Below are positions 1 through 10,224 of a stretch of 64,000 nucleotides of DNA, one piece after another. The notes beneath the pieces are model-generated. The model saw nothing but the letters and a program-made list of their open reading frames with translations. It was not told the DNA's origin and searched no databases. Origin of the DNA: Amorphophallus konjac. Taxonomy: Eukaryota; Streptophyta; Magnoliopsida; Alismatales; Araceae. A program made the position numbers and the translations under genes. The stretch is taken from contig CM040128.1 of assembly GCA_022559845.1 (NCBI GenBank), positions 181,022,691 to 181,086,690 of the forward strand, written 5' to 3'. The stretch's first letter is position 1. Each line of letters opens with the position of its first letter.

Positions 1-446
1 TTCTTCTTAATTTAGCTCTATTTTGGTGTGAAAATAATGTAATTTCGGCTAGTCTAAAGTTATATGTTAGGTAGGGGTTGATTCTTGGGTCAATCTTCTA
101 GAAATGAGATTATTTTAATCTCTTGAATTATATATTAAACACATGCTACGAATTTAGGTTAATTTAACCTTTAATAAATCTTTTAACCCATTAATCCAAT
201 CCATTATGGATTATCCAATGGGTCAATTGTAATCCCAACCTATTATATTGACTTTTATTGGGCTTCCTAAGATTTATCTAAGGTTTAAAGCATTTAATCT
301 CTATTTACTTCTAGTTAATTCAAGTAAATTCAATAAACTAGCTTATTTCATATAGTAAAAATGTAATTTAATTATTTCATGAAAATTTTAATTACATGAT
401 GAAATTGAAAATTTAATTTCTCATTTTTAATTATCGGGTTTCTACA
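1..446. mobile_element. Right end of an AT-rich LTR-like insertion
   Basis: This stretch is strongly AT-rich and has no reading frame of interest. It stops abruptly at GGGTTTCTACA, ending at 446, and the next bases belong to the gag frame of a chromovirus. An ending in CA, with a terminus that would mirror a TGTAGAAACCC start, is typical of plant Ty3/Gypsy LTRs. I infer that this is the 3' end of an LTR (solo or part of an element) inserted into the chromovirus gag. Its other end and its target duplication lie outside the window, so the call is not proven. Confidence 0.4.
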
Positions 447-785
447 CCCGCTGTTGTGCCCAGGCTGGAGTACACTCCGCCAACTGATAGGAGAGATGAC
501 AAGGGAAAGGGAGTCATCCCTAGCACCTCCCAACCAGTCCCTATCTCGGGAATTCGTTGCTTTAGGTGCCTTAACCTAGGGCATGTTGCCTCCAATTGCC
601 CCACCCGAGCCTTAGTCATCACCGACCCCCAGCCTGTGGAGCTTCCAACTCAGGAAGGAGAAGCCATTGAGAGGTATGAGGCCGATCCTAACCTCATCGC
701 CCAGTTTGAGGAAATGGATGCAGGGTATGATGGAACGCATGTCGAGTACATGCAAGTGGGAGATATTGCCAAGAGTTCAAACTAG
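447..785 (+). pseudogene. gag: gag C-terminal fragment with CCHC zinc knuckle
   Basis: Gag forms the virus-like particle and its zinc knuckle binds element RNA. A canonical CX2CX4HX4C knuckle lies at 558-599 (CFRCLNLGHVASNC). It is preceded by a basic, Pro/Ser-rich linker and followed by an acidic stretch, as in other Tekay-like elements. The frame runs back into the junction at 446, so the capsid part was removed by the upstream insertion. A TAG at 783-785 ends this frame, and the same frame continues directly into the protease region. It cannot make a full Gag. Confidence 0.8.
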
Positions 786-1226
786 GGAAGACTGGGTGTA
801 GTTCGCTGCATCTTAACACACCCCCAGGAGGACGACTGGCGTCGAACCTCCATCTTCCAAACCTATATCATGGTGAAATCCCAACCCTGCAAGGTGATTT
901 TTGACAACGGGAGCTGTATCAATGCTATCTCTTCAGATTTTGTGTCCCGTCTAGGTCTACGTACCCATCCCCATCTGAGGCCATACAACATGGCTTGGGT
1001 AGACGACACGTCGATCCCAATCACCACTACATGTGTCATTCCCATCCAATTCCAGTCCTACAAAGGACAAATCTTATGCGATGTAGTGCCTATGAAGGTC
1101 GGTAGCATCATCCTAGGACGACCGTGGATCTATGATGTAGACATTACTACATTCGGTCAGTCCAATCAGTGTTCCTTCTCATACAATGGGAAGAAGATAC
1201 AGCTGTACTCAGCACCCCAAAGGTGA
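786..1226 (+). pseudogene. Retropepsin-like aspartic protease region of pol
   Basis: The active-site triplet reads D-N-G (about 903-911), inside DNGSCINAISSDF, where family members normally have D-S/T-G. A hydrophobic strand and the ILGRPW motif (about 1115-1135) follow, matching the second half of a retropepsin fold. The region continues in frame from the gag fragment after one stop at 783-785. Near 1200-1226 the coding frame shifts by one register to the frame used by RT, which points to a small indel. The Ser/Thr to Asn change in the active site and the frame change both suggest loss of function. Confidence 0.75.
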
Positions 1227-2899
1227 CCCTGGGAAAGAGTTCCACCTCCACCCCCACTGGAGCCCCCAAGGTTCAAGATAGTCCTCGAACTCCCACTGAA
1301 GGGAAACTTCTTATTCCCTCTCCTCCTGCACCTACTACACTTGTTCCTAAGGCCCCTAAGGTTGGTTATGACCCAGTTAGGCGCCTTAACTTCATAGGTG
1401 TCTGTGAGCTGAATAGAGAGGTTGCCGAAGGTGCCCCTGTCTGGGTTGTTGTTGTCACCATCACCTCCAAGGAGTCTCGAGTCTCTGTCCCTCCTGAAGT
1501 CCAGGCAATCCTCCAGGGCTTTCAGGACATCTTCCCTGAGGACTTACCCTCACAACTCCCTCCCATGCGTGATGTATAACACGCCATTGATTTTTTCCCT
1601 GGGTCCACCCTACCCAACCTTCCCCATTACCGATTGAACCCCAAGGAGCATGCTGATCTTTAAAGGATTGTCGAGGACCTTATCCAAAAGGGTTTCCTCA
1701 GGGTGAGCAAGAGTCCATGTGCTGTCCCCGCCTTGCTCACACCCAAGAAGGATGGCACATGGCGGATGTGTGTTGACAGCCGCGCCATCAACAAAATCAC
1801 TATCAGGTATAGATTTCCAATTCCCCGTCTCGATGACATGCTTGACATGATGAGTGGAGCCACCATCTTTTCTAAGATTGACTTGAAAAGTGGCTACCAC
1901 CAAGTCAGAATCCGACTAGGGGATGAGTGGAAGACAACCTTCAAAATAAAAGCAGGTCTGTATGAGTGGCTCGTCATGCCGTTTGGGCTATCCAATGCCC
2001 CTAGCACCTTCATGAGGCTTATGATGGAAGTCCTCCGCCCTCTCATCGGTCGATTTGTTGTCGTCTACTTTGACGACATTCTCATCTACAGCCACAACCC
2101 TCAGGACCACATCCATCATTTGAGGGAAGTTTGTGAGACTTTGAGGAGAGAAACCTTATATGCCAATCTTAAGAAATGTGAATTCATGACAGACCGGGTC
2201 GCTTTCCTCGAATTTGTGGTATCGAGTCAAGGAGTGTTTGTGGACCAATCGAAGGTCCAAGCCTTAGTAGACTGGCCGGAGCCCCAGAACGTCCATGACG
2301 TTCGAAGTTTCCACGGGCTAGCCACTTTCTACAGACGCTTCATCCAGGGCTTCAGTACCATTATGGCACCCATTACGGATTGTATCTGTAAGGGAAATTT
2401 TGAGTGGACCAAAGCCGCCTCCCAGGATTTTCGTGCTATAAAAGAGCTCAAGACCAAAGCCCCTATCCTCCGCCTGCCATAATTTTTCAAAGTCTTCGAG
2501 ATATCCTGTGATGCATCTGGCGTAGGAATAGGAGGAGTGCTTAGCCAGGAGAGCCACCCCGTGGCTTATTATAGTGAGAAGCTTTCTGATGCAAAGCTTC
2601 GTTACTCCACCTATGATAAGGAGTTCTATGCCGTGGTCCAAGCCCTCAAACACTGGAGACACTATCTCTTACCGCAAGAGTTTGTCTTATATTCAGACCA
2701 CGAGGCTTTGAAATTCCTTAGCTCTCAGAAGGGCTTAAATCCTAGGCATGGTCGGTGGGTAGAATTCCTCCAGTCCTTCACATTTGTCCTAAAACATAAG
2801 GCTGGAAAAGAAAATAAGGTGTCCGACGCCTTGAGTCTCTGGGTCTCCCTTCTTTCCACTGTTCGGGTAGAGGTCACTGGATTCGACCGCATGAAGTAA
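1211..2899 (+). pseudogene. Reverse transcriptase and RNase H region of chromovirus pol
   Basis: The RT palm is clear: [12 protein letters not shown], then [15 protein letters not shown], then [13 protein letters not shown], and the catalytic YFDD at 2066-2077. RNase H follows with an aspartate in [12 protein letters not shown] and a second acidic motif in [10 protein letters not shown]. All pieces share one frame, but in-frame TAA stops lie at 1577-1579, 1661-1663, 2480-2482 and 2897-2899. The sequence is thus an old copy decaying by point mutation and not by large rearrangement. In an intact element this enzyme copies element RNA into DNA and removes the RNA strand. Confidence 0.9.
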
Positions 2900-4177
2900 C
2901 TCTATGGAGAGTGTCCCGATTTTGGCCCTGCCTACTCTACTGGACCCTCGACATCCTTTTCTGACTATCTACTCTAGGATGGTTTTCTATTTCGAGGGCA
3001 GCAACTCTGCGTCCCGAGGACTTCTGTTCGGGACTTCCTGATTTGGGAAATACATGCTGGAGGTCTTGCTGGTCACTTTGGCCGCAACAAGAGCATCCAT
3101 TCTGTGGAGGAGCATTTCTATTGGCCTGGCTTAAAGAAAGATGTGGCCAAAATTGTAGCCCAGTGTAGGACATGCACGATGGTCAAACAAGTCAAACAAA
3201 ACACTGGTCTCTACACTTCTCTCCCCATTCCTGATAGACCGTGGGTTGATGTGAGCATGGATTTTATCCTTGACTTACCACGCACTGCTCACAAACATGA
3301 CTCCATCTTCGTGGTAGTTGATAGGTTCTCTAAGATGGCCCACTTCATTGCATGTTCCAAAATATCTGATGCAACTAGAGTAGCCCACCTATTCTTTGAT
3401 GAAGTCGTGTGTCTGCATGGTCTCCCCCAAACCATAGTGTCTGACCGAGATGTCCGGTTCACTAGTTACTTTTGGAAGACACTTTGGCACCTAGTTGGCA
3501 CCAAACTGAAATTTTCCACTACCTATCACCTCCAAACTGATGGGCAAACCGAGGTCGTCAATATGAGTTTAGGGAATATGTTGAGGTGTCTTGTAGGGGA
3601 TCACCCTGGCACTTGGGACCTTCTTTTGCCCAGAGCCGAATTTACATACAACAGCTCTATCAATAGGTCCATAGGTATGAGTCCATTTGAGGTCGTGCAA
3701 CGCTACAAACCTAGGAAACCTGTGGATCTCATTCCCCTTCCCCTCGAGTCTAGAACATCCAAGTCAGCTGAGGAATTTGCATAACATGTCACAAGTCTAC
3801 ATGAGTCAATTAGCAAGCAAATAAACCTCAGTAATGAGACTTACAAATATTTGGCTGATTTGCATAGGCGTCACCATGAATTCCAAGAAGGTGACATGGT
3901 TATGGTACGGGTTCGACCTGAACGACTCTTCTCGGGAGCCGTTAAAAAGTTGCAAGCCGGTAGTGATGGTCCCTTCCCAATCCTGCGGAAGATTGGCTCT
4001 AACACTTATGTTTTGGACTTACCTTTCGAATATGGGATTAGCTCTACATTTAATGTGGCAGACCTAGTGGCCTACAAGGAACCCACAGCGATTCCTAGTG
4101 ACCCTTTTGAGCCTTCTCCTCCCATTGAGATTGAGTCCACCCCTGTGAGTCCTACAGCCTCGAGAGTACCGCGTGAG
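2900..4177 (+). pseudogene. Integrase region of chromovirus pol
   Basis: The HHCC zinc-binding part is visible around 3050-3190 (paired His, then CRTC). The DDE catalytic core follows, with the first Asp in MDFILDLP, the second in VSDRDVRF and the Glu in DGQTEVVN. The C-terminal GPF/Y-like part lies at about 3850-4070 (FQEGDMVMVRVRP, then GPFPILRKIG). A TAA near 3782-3784 interrupts the frame. The frame is shared with RT upstream and the chromodomain downstream, so this was one pol polyprotein. Confidence 0.88.
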
Positions 4178-4501
4178 CACATTGAGAGGATACTGGATGA
4201 GCAGGTGACAACTACACGGAGCAAGGTGTACCAGCGCTACCTTGTCCGCTGGCGGGACCGTCCACCTTCAGATGATTCCTAGATCAGTCGGGAAGATCTC
4301 CAGTGCCTCAATCCAGATCTGCTGGAGTACTACCAGAGCAGTGTCCCCCCTTACTCAACGGAGTCGAGTTCCAGCCGCCCCGGGAGGGTTGGTGGAGACA
4401 CCAGGCCCATTATCGGGCCCACTACTAGGAGCCGACGTCACACCACCCTGACTGCACGTAGCTTATGGCTCAGAGACTCGTTTGAAGACTCGACGTCCTG
4501 A
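4178..4501 (+). pseudogene. Integrase C-terminal chromodomain
   Basis: The motif HIERILDEQ at 4178, followed by YQRYLVRWRDRP, is the start of a chromodomain, the module that guides chromovirus integration to marked chromatin. The conserved tryptophan position just after PPSDDS reads TAG (4280-4282). The rest of the domain (SREDLQCLNPDLLEYYQ) continues in frame after it. The frame ends with TGA at 4499-4501. The chromodomain is what separates this element from the Tat-type elements elsewhere in the window. Confidence 0.85.
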
Positions 4502-5030
4502 GTACGTATCCGTATGTATGTGTGTATGTATTGTGTGTATTTTACTATGGTAGTATTTGTATTTTAACCACCAAAGTATTTTATTTTTATTGAGTCAAAG
4601 TATTGTATTTTAAACCCACAAGTCAAAAGGTGGGTTGGTGGGTTTGTTTTATTAGGCTTGGGTATAGATGCTATTAGGAAAAGTTTAAGGGTAAGAGTGT
4701 TATAAGCTTCCCTATATAAAAGGGGCTAAGGGTGTGTTACGTATGATATGAATGAATGAAAGAATCCAAGTGAAGGAGCCTTGCCCCTTTGTGTGTTTCC
4801 CTTCCCTCATTTCTCCTGTGTGAGATTTGAGTGTCGCCTGGTGAGAGACCGCCGGTGTGAGGCCGAGTTGTGCGAGACAGCAAGTTATCCCATCCTATTC
4901 GCTTCCCGGAGTAGCCGTCGATTCGTCCTCCGACGCCATCCGCGTCAATCTCCCCCTGCCATCTAGTCTAGTCCTCCCTCGGCAAATCGGGCATGTCCCT
5001 CGCCCTGTGGAGAGCCTTTGTAAAAACACG
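4502..5030 (+). repeat. Probable 3' LTR remnant of the chromovirus
   Basis: After the pol stop there is AT-rich sequence, then a TATA box (4713-4720) and a GC-richer leader. This is the usual U3-R-U5 order of an LTR. No second copy exists in the window, so neither border can be set by comparison. The right limit given is a guess where the character of the sequence changes. Confidence 0.45.
4713..4720 (+). promoter_or_regulatory. TATA box in chromovirus LTR
   Basis: TATATAAA followed by AGGGGCTAAG lies 212 bases after the pol stop, where an LTR promoter is expected. Confidence 0.5.
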
Positions 5031-7057
5031 CGGATGTCCGCCTTGTTATGCATTGACCCGGGGATGGACCCACTTGTCGGAATTGTCCTGTGGTATGCAC
5101 CGATTGTACTTTGGCCTTCTCGGCCCATTTGTAAAGCCCTCGTGGCTCTCATAAATCGGGGTGTCAATGGATGTGTCGGGTTTGAAAACCCGATTCGAAT
5201 CCAAAAAAAGAAGGGATTCAGAGCAGGTCGTTGCATTCGAATGCGGCACTTCTGTGGATCCGGGGTGACAGTTTTTTGATTCAAAATCTCTCCTCTCAGA
5301 TCGGGTTTTCGGGGCACCATAAAACCCTACCTGTCGGGGCGAGCAAATCCCCAGCGCCCATGGCAATGGGCATTCCGCATTCGGCGGCTTCCTTTTCGGC
5401 TGCTCCCATCTCCACCTCGCTCCTCTCGCTAGGGTTCCAGCGGCAGCATTTCACAACGGAGATCTCCTTGGCCACCCGTGACGGCGACGACACCACGCTC
5501 CCCCTTGGCTCCTCTCTCTAGGGTTCTAGCAGTGACAACATTTCATGACAGTGATCTCCTCAGCCACCTTTGACGGCGAGGTTGATGTGAAGGCAGCTCC
5601 CCAACTAAGGTAAGTTCTTCCGCCGTCCAGAGGGGAGAAATGGTATCAAAAAAGGAAGGGGAAAGGGGGCAGATGTGTCGGTTCTCCGCTCCCAATCCAC
5701 TACTGCTAGGTTGATCCGATCGGGTAGTCTCGGGTGCTTGGAGGATGCAACAACGATCTCCCTGATGTCATCTTAGAAATCATCATCATCATCGTGTGTT
5801 GTTATTTGTTTGATCTCCTGAAAATTGGTTCCCTTTGTGTCTGTCTCTCATTTTTTTCTCCTAAAATACCCCTATCGTAGTTTACTGGTTTTAGATAGTT
5901 TTCGATGTGTTGTGTCACCTCTGGGAGAGCTGGTAGGGGCCTGGTAGTACAACATTTCTGCCATTCTTACTCGTCATCGTATTTTAACGTGGTGGTTTTC
6001 TGAAATAGCATGGCATGGTTGCTGGGTTTTGTTGCCGAGTCATTTTAGTTGTCCTGCCAACTGGATTCAGTGGAATTCTAACTTGGATTTCTTTCCTTTT
6101 ATCACCATGGCATTGCTTTCCTTGGGGGATTCTCAAGAACTTTTGTGTTTTGACAAACTATGAGCTTTGCCAGCTGGTATGTCTCTAATATACTGCTTCT
6201 GGACATAAAACTTATCCCCTTAATTTCATATAACGTGTTTAATTTCAGATGGAAAACAAAGGGATTTTTGGGTGTCCTGTAGTCTTAACATTTGTTGTGT
6301 AAACCTTTCAAAGTTTCTCCCATGTTGTGTACCAACCATTGTCCTAATTTTCAAGAGATTATGTTTGGCCATTTTTGGCTTAGAGAGTTTATGATAGTGT
6401 CACAAATCTTGTTGTATCTAGGCTCTGTTTCCTGCGTTTCTCTCTTTTTTAAGCAAGAGTTCAGAAATTTATGTTTTGTTCATCAGGTCTTCTAACATAT
6501 TTTCCTACCTTTTTACATATACAGGTCAGGTCGTTTGCTGGTGAAAAACGTCAAATGTCTATCTTTGGTAGCCTAGTAAGCTTTTATTATCTAAGAAAAC
6601 TTGTAATGACATATGATCAGACATGTGAGGCTTTTAAGTCTATGATTGTAGGTGCCTCTGTAATACAGACTCACAGAGGCACAACTCTTCTCTTGGCAAT
6701 TAGAAACTATGATGCTTTTGATTCCCCATATTATTGAGTAGATGATTTTTTAGACTTATAGACCCTTGCTTAGATTTTGTTTTCAAAGTTTTATGATTCT
6801 ATTTTACAACTTTTCACAAAGCACTAACTATAATCATGTTGATCAATTTTTTCCAACCTTCACTCATCTCATTGAGATCAGCATAGTTCTTGAGTCAAAC
6901 ACATGATTAGCTGAATAAGCATTGCTCTGCTATGATTAGTTATTGAGAACCTTGGGTGGACATGATTTTCTTCGTGCTCATCTTTTTGGTATGTTTAACT
7001 GAGAAATGTTCAGCTTTTGGCATCTGGTTTGGGCTTTTCTCATGCCACTAATTTTCA
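5031..7057. other. Unassigned, gene-like but non-coding stretch
   Basis: The stretch from about 5280 to 5620 is GC-rich and looks like a plant gene leader. It has a short open frame of about 60 codons from the ATG at 5360, rich in Ala and Ser, and an AG|GTAAGT-type donor near 5610. After that come T-rich, intron-like sequences up to about 7050 with several pyrimidine tract plus CAG sites. I recognise no protein domain in it. It may be the 5' part of the same captured or decayed host DNA that holds the kinase and transporter fragments just downstream. Confidence 0.35.
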
Positions 7058-7435
7058 GAGATCAGCTCGGAGAAAATTCTTAAATGGTCAGATAGCTTGG
7101 CGATCCTGATAGGTATTGCAAAAACCATCCACTTTCTGCACACTGGAATAATACCTGGATTCTTCAACAATAGGCTGAAAACACATAATATCTTGTTTGA
7201 TGAGCATTATATAGAAAAAGTGACTGATTATGGGTTGTCCATTATCACATAAGAAGTTTGCAAGCATGAGGTGGGTATCAAAAGTTCATCATTGATCATA
7301 GTTGCAACAATGTAGGAAATGCATTGTTTATATGCATTTTTTCTGCCTCCTTTTCAGGTAAAGGCAGATGGCTCAAAGTCATCTAATGTAGTTCAAGGCA
7401 ACTCACCTATATTGCAAGGATCCTTTCTGAAATAG
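7058..7435 (+). pseudogene. Fragment of an LRR receptor-like kinase (inactive kinase subfamily)
   Basis: After a TTTTCAG acceptor at 7052-7058 a frame reads EKILKWSDSLAILIGIAKTI, then HFLHTGIIPGFFNNRLKTHN and ILFDEHYIEKVTDYGLSII. This matches the catalytic-loop region of plant LRR receptor-like kinases of the At3g03770 type. In that group the usual HRD is replaced by HTG and lysine is kept, so they are thought inactive as kinases. A TAA at 7250-7252 breaks the frame. The exon seems to end near 7270 at GAG|GTGGG. A following short exon (from 7358, after TTTTCAG) reads VKADGSKSS and stops at 7433-7435. Introns are retained, so this was copied or left as DNA and is not a processed copy. Confidence 0.65.
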
Positions 7436-7559
7436 TCTGAGCAGAACCTTTAGTGTACATGAAATCCACTTTGAAATCTAAACTTCTTGACTTTTTCTCT
7501 AAGTCATACACCATAATTATGGGAGGTTAATGCTTACTGATTTTATTGTTTTCTCACAG

Positions 7560-7637
7560 GAAAATTTGGGGCTATCTTTGCTTCAATTCCGTTTCCAATT
7601 TTTGCTGCATTGTACTGTGCATTTTTTGACCTTGTAG
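7560..7637 (+). pseudogene. Single exon of a nucleobase-ascorbate transporter
   Basis: Between a TTCTCACAG acceptor and a G|GTATGT donor, a 78-base exon reads KFGAIFASIPFPIFAALYCA followed by FFDLVG. This matches a transmembrane stretch conserved in plant nucleobase-ascorbate (NAT) transporters, which usually have GKFGAxFASIPxPIxAALYC here. The flanking sequence is intron-like and I found no neighbouring NAT exons. The kinase fragment lies only about 125 bases upstream, although the two gene families are unrelated. The likeliest reading is a patchwork of gene fragments. Chance similarity is unlikely given the intact splice sites. Confidence 0.65.
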
Positions 7638-8012
7638 GTATGTATAGCACTTATTTAATAATGCTCTTGGTAGAAAGTAACAGTGTGTATTCTGTTGGAA
7701 GGTTGCGAGTTTGACAAACTTCGTTATTCCAAGAAACTGCTTTGGCTTTTGTCATGTATGTTATGAGTTTACACATATAATTTGAGCTGAACTTTTCCTT
7801 TCAAGGTGGTGTATAATGTGTGTTAGCTTCTCCTTTCAATCAGATTTCTCTATTGTGTTTGCTTCCTGTCTTCATGATTTTCAAAGCTATAAAATTTGAA
7901 TCCTTGTATCTCTTCAATATATACTACTTTTAGGTTGCTTCAGCATTCTTTAGTCATTTGTATATTTGTGTGTGCCTCACGTTTAGTGCATTTCAGATTT
8001 GATTTCTGAAGT
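7638..8012. other. Intron-like AT-rich spacer
   Basis: I see nothing beyond T-rich intron-like sequence downstream of the transporter exon. It ends where similarity to the SIRE-like LTR begins (TTGTGTGTGTGTTGGGGCG). Confidence 0.4.
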
Positions 8013-8457
8013 TGTGTGTGTGTTGGGGCGCATCCCCGTGTGTGTGGGCAGGTGTCATCCTGCGTGTGTGGTTGGAGCGTCACCTCCGTTTGGAGATTTA
8101 TCCCCGAGTAATGCCTCACCGGGTTTAGTGAGGGGTGGACGTAGGATTGCCGTCGTTGCATCCGAACCATCTTAAAATCCGCAGTGGACTATGGTTTGAT
8201 TTGTGTGGTTTGATCCATTTCATCTACCTCCATTCTACGTGAGTGATTAGTGCATACTAGTTGTTCGGATTTATCCACGTGTTTATTACATAATCTATAT
8301 CATCTTCATATAAAGTTGATAAATCCAATTTGTGTTCAAATACATTTGAATCTCTTAACTAGCTTTCTATCACATATTTCAAAAGGGCCAAAAGTTTTAG
8401 TAAAATTCGTAATCACCCAATTCACTCCTCTTGGGTGTCATTGATCGCGGGACTTCA
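8013..8457 (+). repeat. S1 5' LTR, 3' part only
   Basis: This segment matches about 37030-37482 closely, including GTTGGGGCGCATCCCCG, the stretch GGTGAGGGGTGGACGTAGG, and the end CGCGGGACTTCA. The first 1.6 kb of the LTR is missing. The break joins directly to intron-like DNA of the captured gene region. Confidence 0.85.
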
Positions 8458-8459
8458 AT

Positions 8460-8471
8460 TGGTATCAGAGC
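8460..8471 (+). promoter_or_regulatory. Primer-binding site, initiator Met-tRNA type
   Basis: TGGTATCAGAGC, two bases after the LTR end, is the standard plant Ty1/Copia primer-binding site for minus-strand synthesis. Confidence 0.9.
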
Positions 8472-8518
8472 CAAGGCTCTAGTTTCATAGATCTAACGAT
8501 CTAGAGTGATCCAAATAA

Positions 8519-10224
8519 ATGAGTATCATGATGTACACCTTAAACTCTCCGCCCGTGTTTGATGGTTGTAATTTCAATGTGTGGTTAGGAAGGATGTGTA
8601 GTCTAGTCAATTCATACGACCCTAAGCTATGGAAGCTTATATCACATGGTCCTTATGAATTACCTAAAGATAAAAATGTCTGGACTGCAAATCAAAAGTT
8701 TAAACATGATCAAAATTGTTTAGTCTTGGAGTTATTTACGGCTGCAGTCAATTCTAATCACTTTCCCTTTGTCTCCCATTACAGATTTGCAAAGGACATC
8801 TTGGATGGATTAACCAAAATCCGGGAAGAGCATGGAGACCAATGTCTTGTGGTAGGCACGAGTGAATAAGGGAGTGATCAGCCAAGTAGATAAAGCTCAA
8901 AGGTAAATTCTGATTCTGATAATGAAGATGAATTTAGCTATGAAGATTTGTTGATTGCATATGATGATCTTGCTGATAAATACAAGAAGGTAAAATCCGA
9001 AAACAAAAAATTGAAAAAGAATGCCGAACAAAATAATTGTAATTCCTCTTGTAAAAAATGCTCACATTTCGAGGAAATGATTGAGGCTCATGTGTTCGAC
9101 ATTGAATTTCATAAAGATCAAATCAGCTCCTTAAGAAATGAGAATAAAGAATTGAAGGGCAAGCTAGATTCAATGGCCGATGATCAAACCTTGATAAATG
9201 AACTGATTCATGATGAAAATCTTGTTAAAGAAAATGAGAAACTGAAGGAATTGAACAAAGCCATTTCTGAAAGATTGTTGAGTCTTGAAAAAGGAAAATA
9301 TGTGGTTGTTAAAGAATGTGAAAATGAGGATGAACTTAAGCAAGAAGTAGAATGCCTTAAGACTACCAATGCCATGTTGAATGTTAGTCTTTCTACTTGT
9401 GAAGAAGAACTTGCTAATTATGAGTTGCACGTTGCATCTCTTGAATCTGAAATTCTTGATTTGAATGCTTCATTGTCAAGATTTACAAATGGTCAAGAAA
9501 ACTTGAATAAATTGTTGGGGATGAAGATGAATTTTCAAAGGGAAGGGCTGGACTATAATCCTATGAACAAAAAGAAGTTTGAAAATAAAATTTATACATC
9601 TTTTGTGCACAGTTCAAACATAGCCAGCACATCAACTGAAAATCTAAAAAAAGAAAATCATGTTGCACACACACATGCATCCACAAAAAAATCAACTTGC
9701 ATCAAAAATCTAAAAATACTGCTAGCACTTCCATGCATGTTAAACATACTTCTGCCACACACACACAACCACCTAGAAAGAAACTCTCATGTATTTACTG
9801 TGGTAAATCTGGACATGCCATGCATGATTGTTTCATTATGAAGAATGATGATTTGAGAGCATGTAGAAACCAAGCTGTTTTAAAAAATATAAAGAAAGTC
9901 TTCACCACAAAACCTTCCATGCATTGCAATCATTATGGTAAATGCGGTCATACAACTTCACATTGCGGGTTATTGTTGAAGAGAAAGAACTCCCACTCAA
10001 CACATCATGCTCACACACACAAATCAGTAGAACCCATGAGAAGAAAGAATATGATGCCACGTGCCTCCTACCATCACTTTGGCAACTCTGGGAATGTTAA
10101 GCATGATTATTTTCTAAAGAAAAATGATGATTTGAATGTTGTCAAAAATTAGAAACCACATGCCCATGTTGCTGCTAACCTACAAGGACCCAAGATGGTT
10201 TGGGTACCTAAGAATGTAAAATGA
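8519..10224 (+). pseudogene. gag: S1 gag with long coiled coil and decayed zinc knuckles
   Basis: The first ATG after the primer site opens a Ty1/Copia gag start (SPPVFDGCNFNVWLGRM). Stops at 8867-8869 and 8891-8893 break it. The same frame resumes with a very long charged coiled coil at about 8930-9500, rich in KENEKLKEL-type heptads. It then has the family signature FQREGLDYNP near 9535-9560. A frame change near 9690 leads to a CCHC knuckle (CIYCGKSGHAMHDC) and two degenerate knuckles (CNHYGKCGHTTSHC and YHHFGNSGNVKHDY). After a TAG at 10150-10152 the frame ends with GPKMVWVPKNVK and TGA at 10222-10224. No pol follows. It cannot make full Gag as it stands. Confidence 0.8.

Larger units (their letters stand above)
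447..5030 (+). mobile_element. Decayed Ty3/Gypsy chromovirus (Tekay/Del-like), 5' part missing
   Basis: Domains occur in the order gag zinc knuckle, protease, RT, RNase H, integrase, chromodomain, which defines a chromovirus. The integrase and the chromodomain with a long tail fit the Tekay/Del branch. From 1211 to 4501 the pol reading frame is constant but is cut by stops near 1577, 1661, 2480, 2897, 3782 and 4280. A frame change lies between protease and RT, at about 1200-1226. The 5' LTR and most of gag are absent because another LTR-like sequence abuts at 446. The 3' LTR limit is not sharp, so the right border of 5030 is approximate. Confidence 0.85.

Noticed and set aside
5231..5521. Short Ala/Ser-rich frame that could be a transit peptide
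   Set aside because: No domain follows it and composition alone is not enough. I left it inside an unassigned region.
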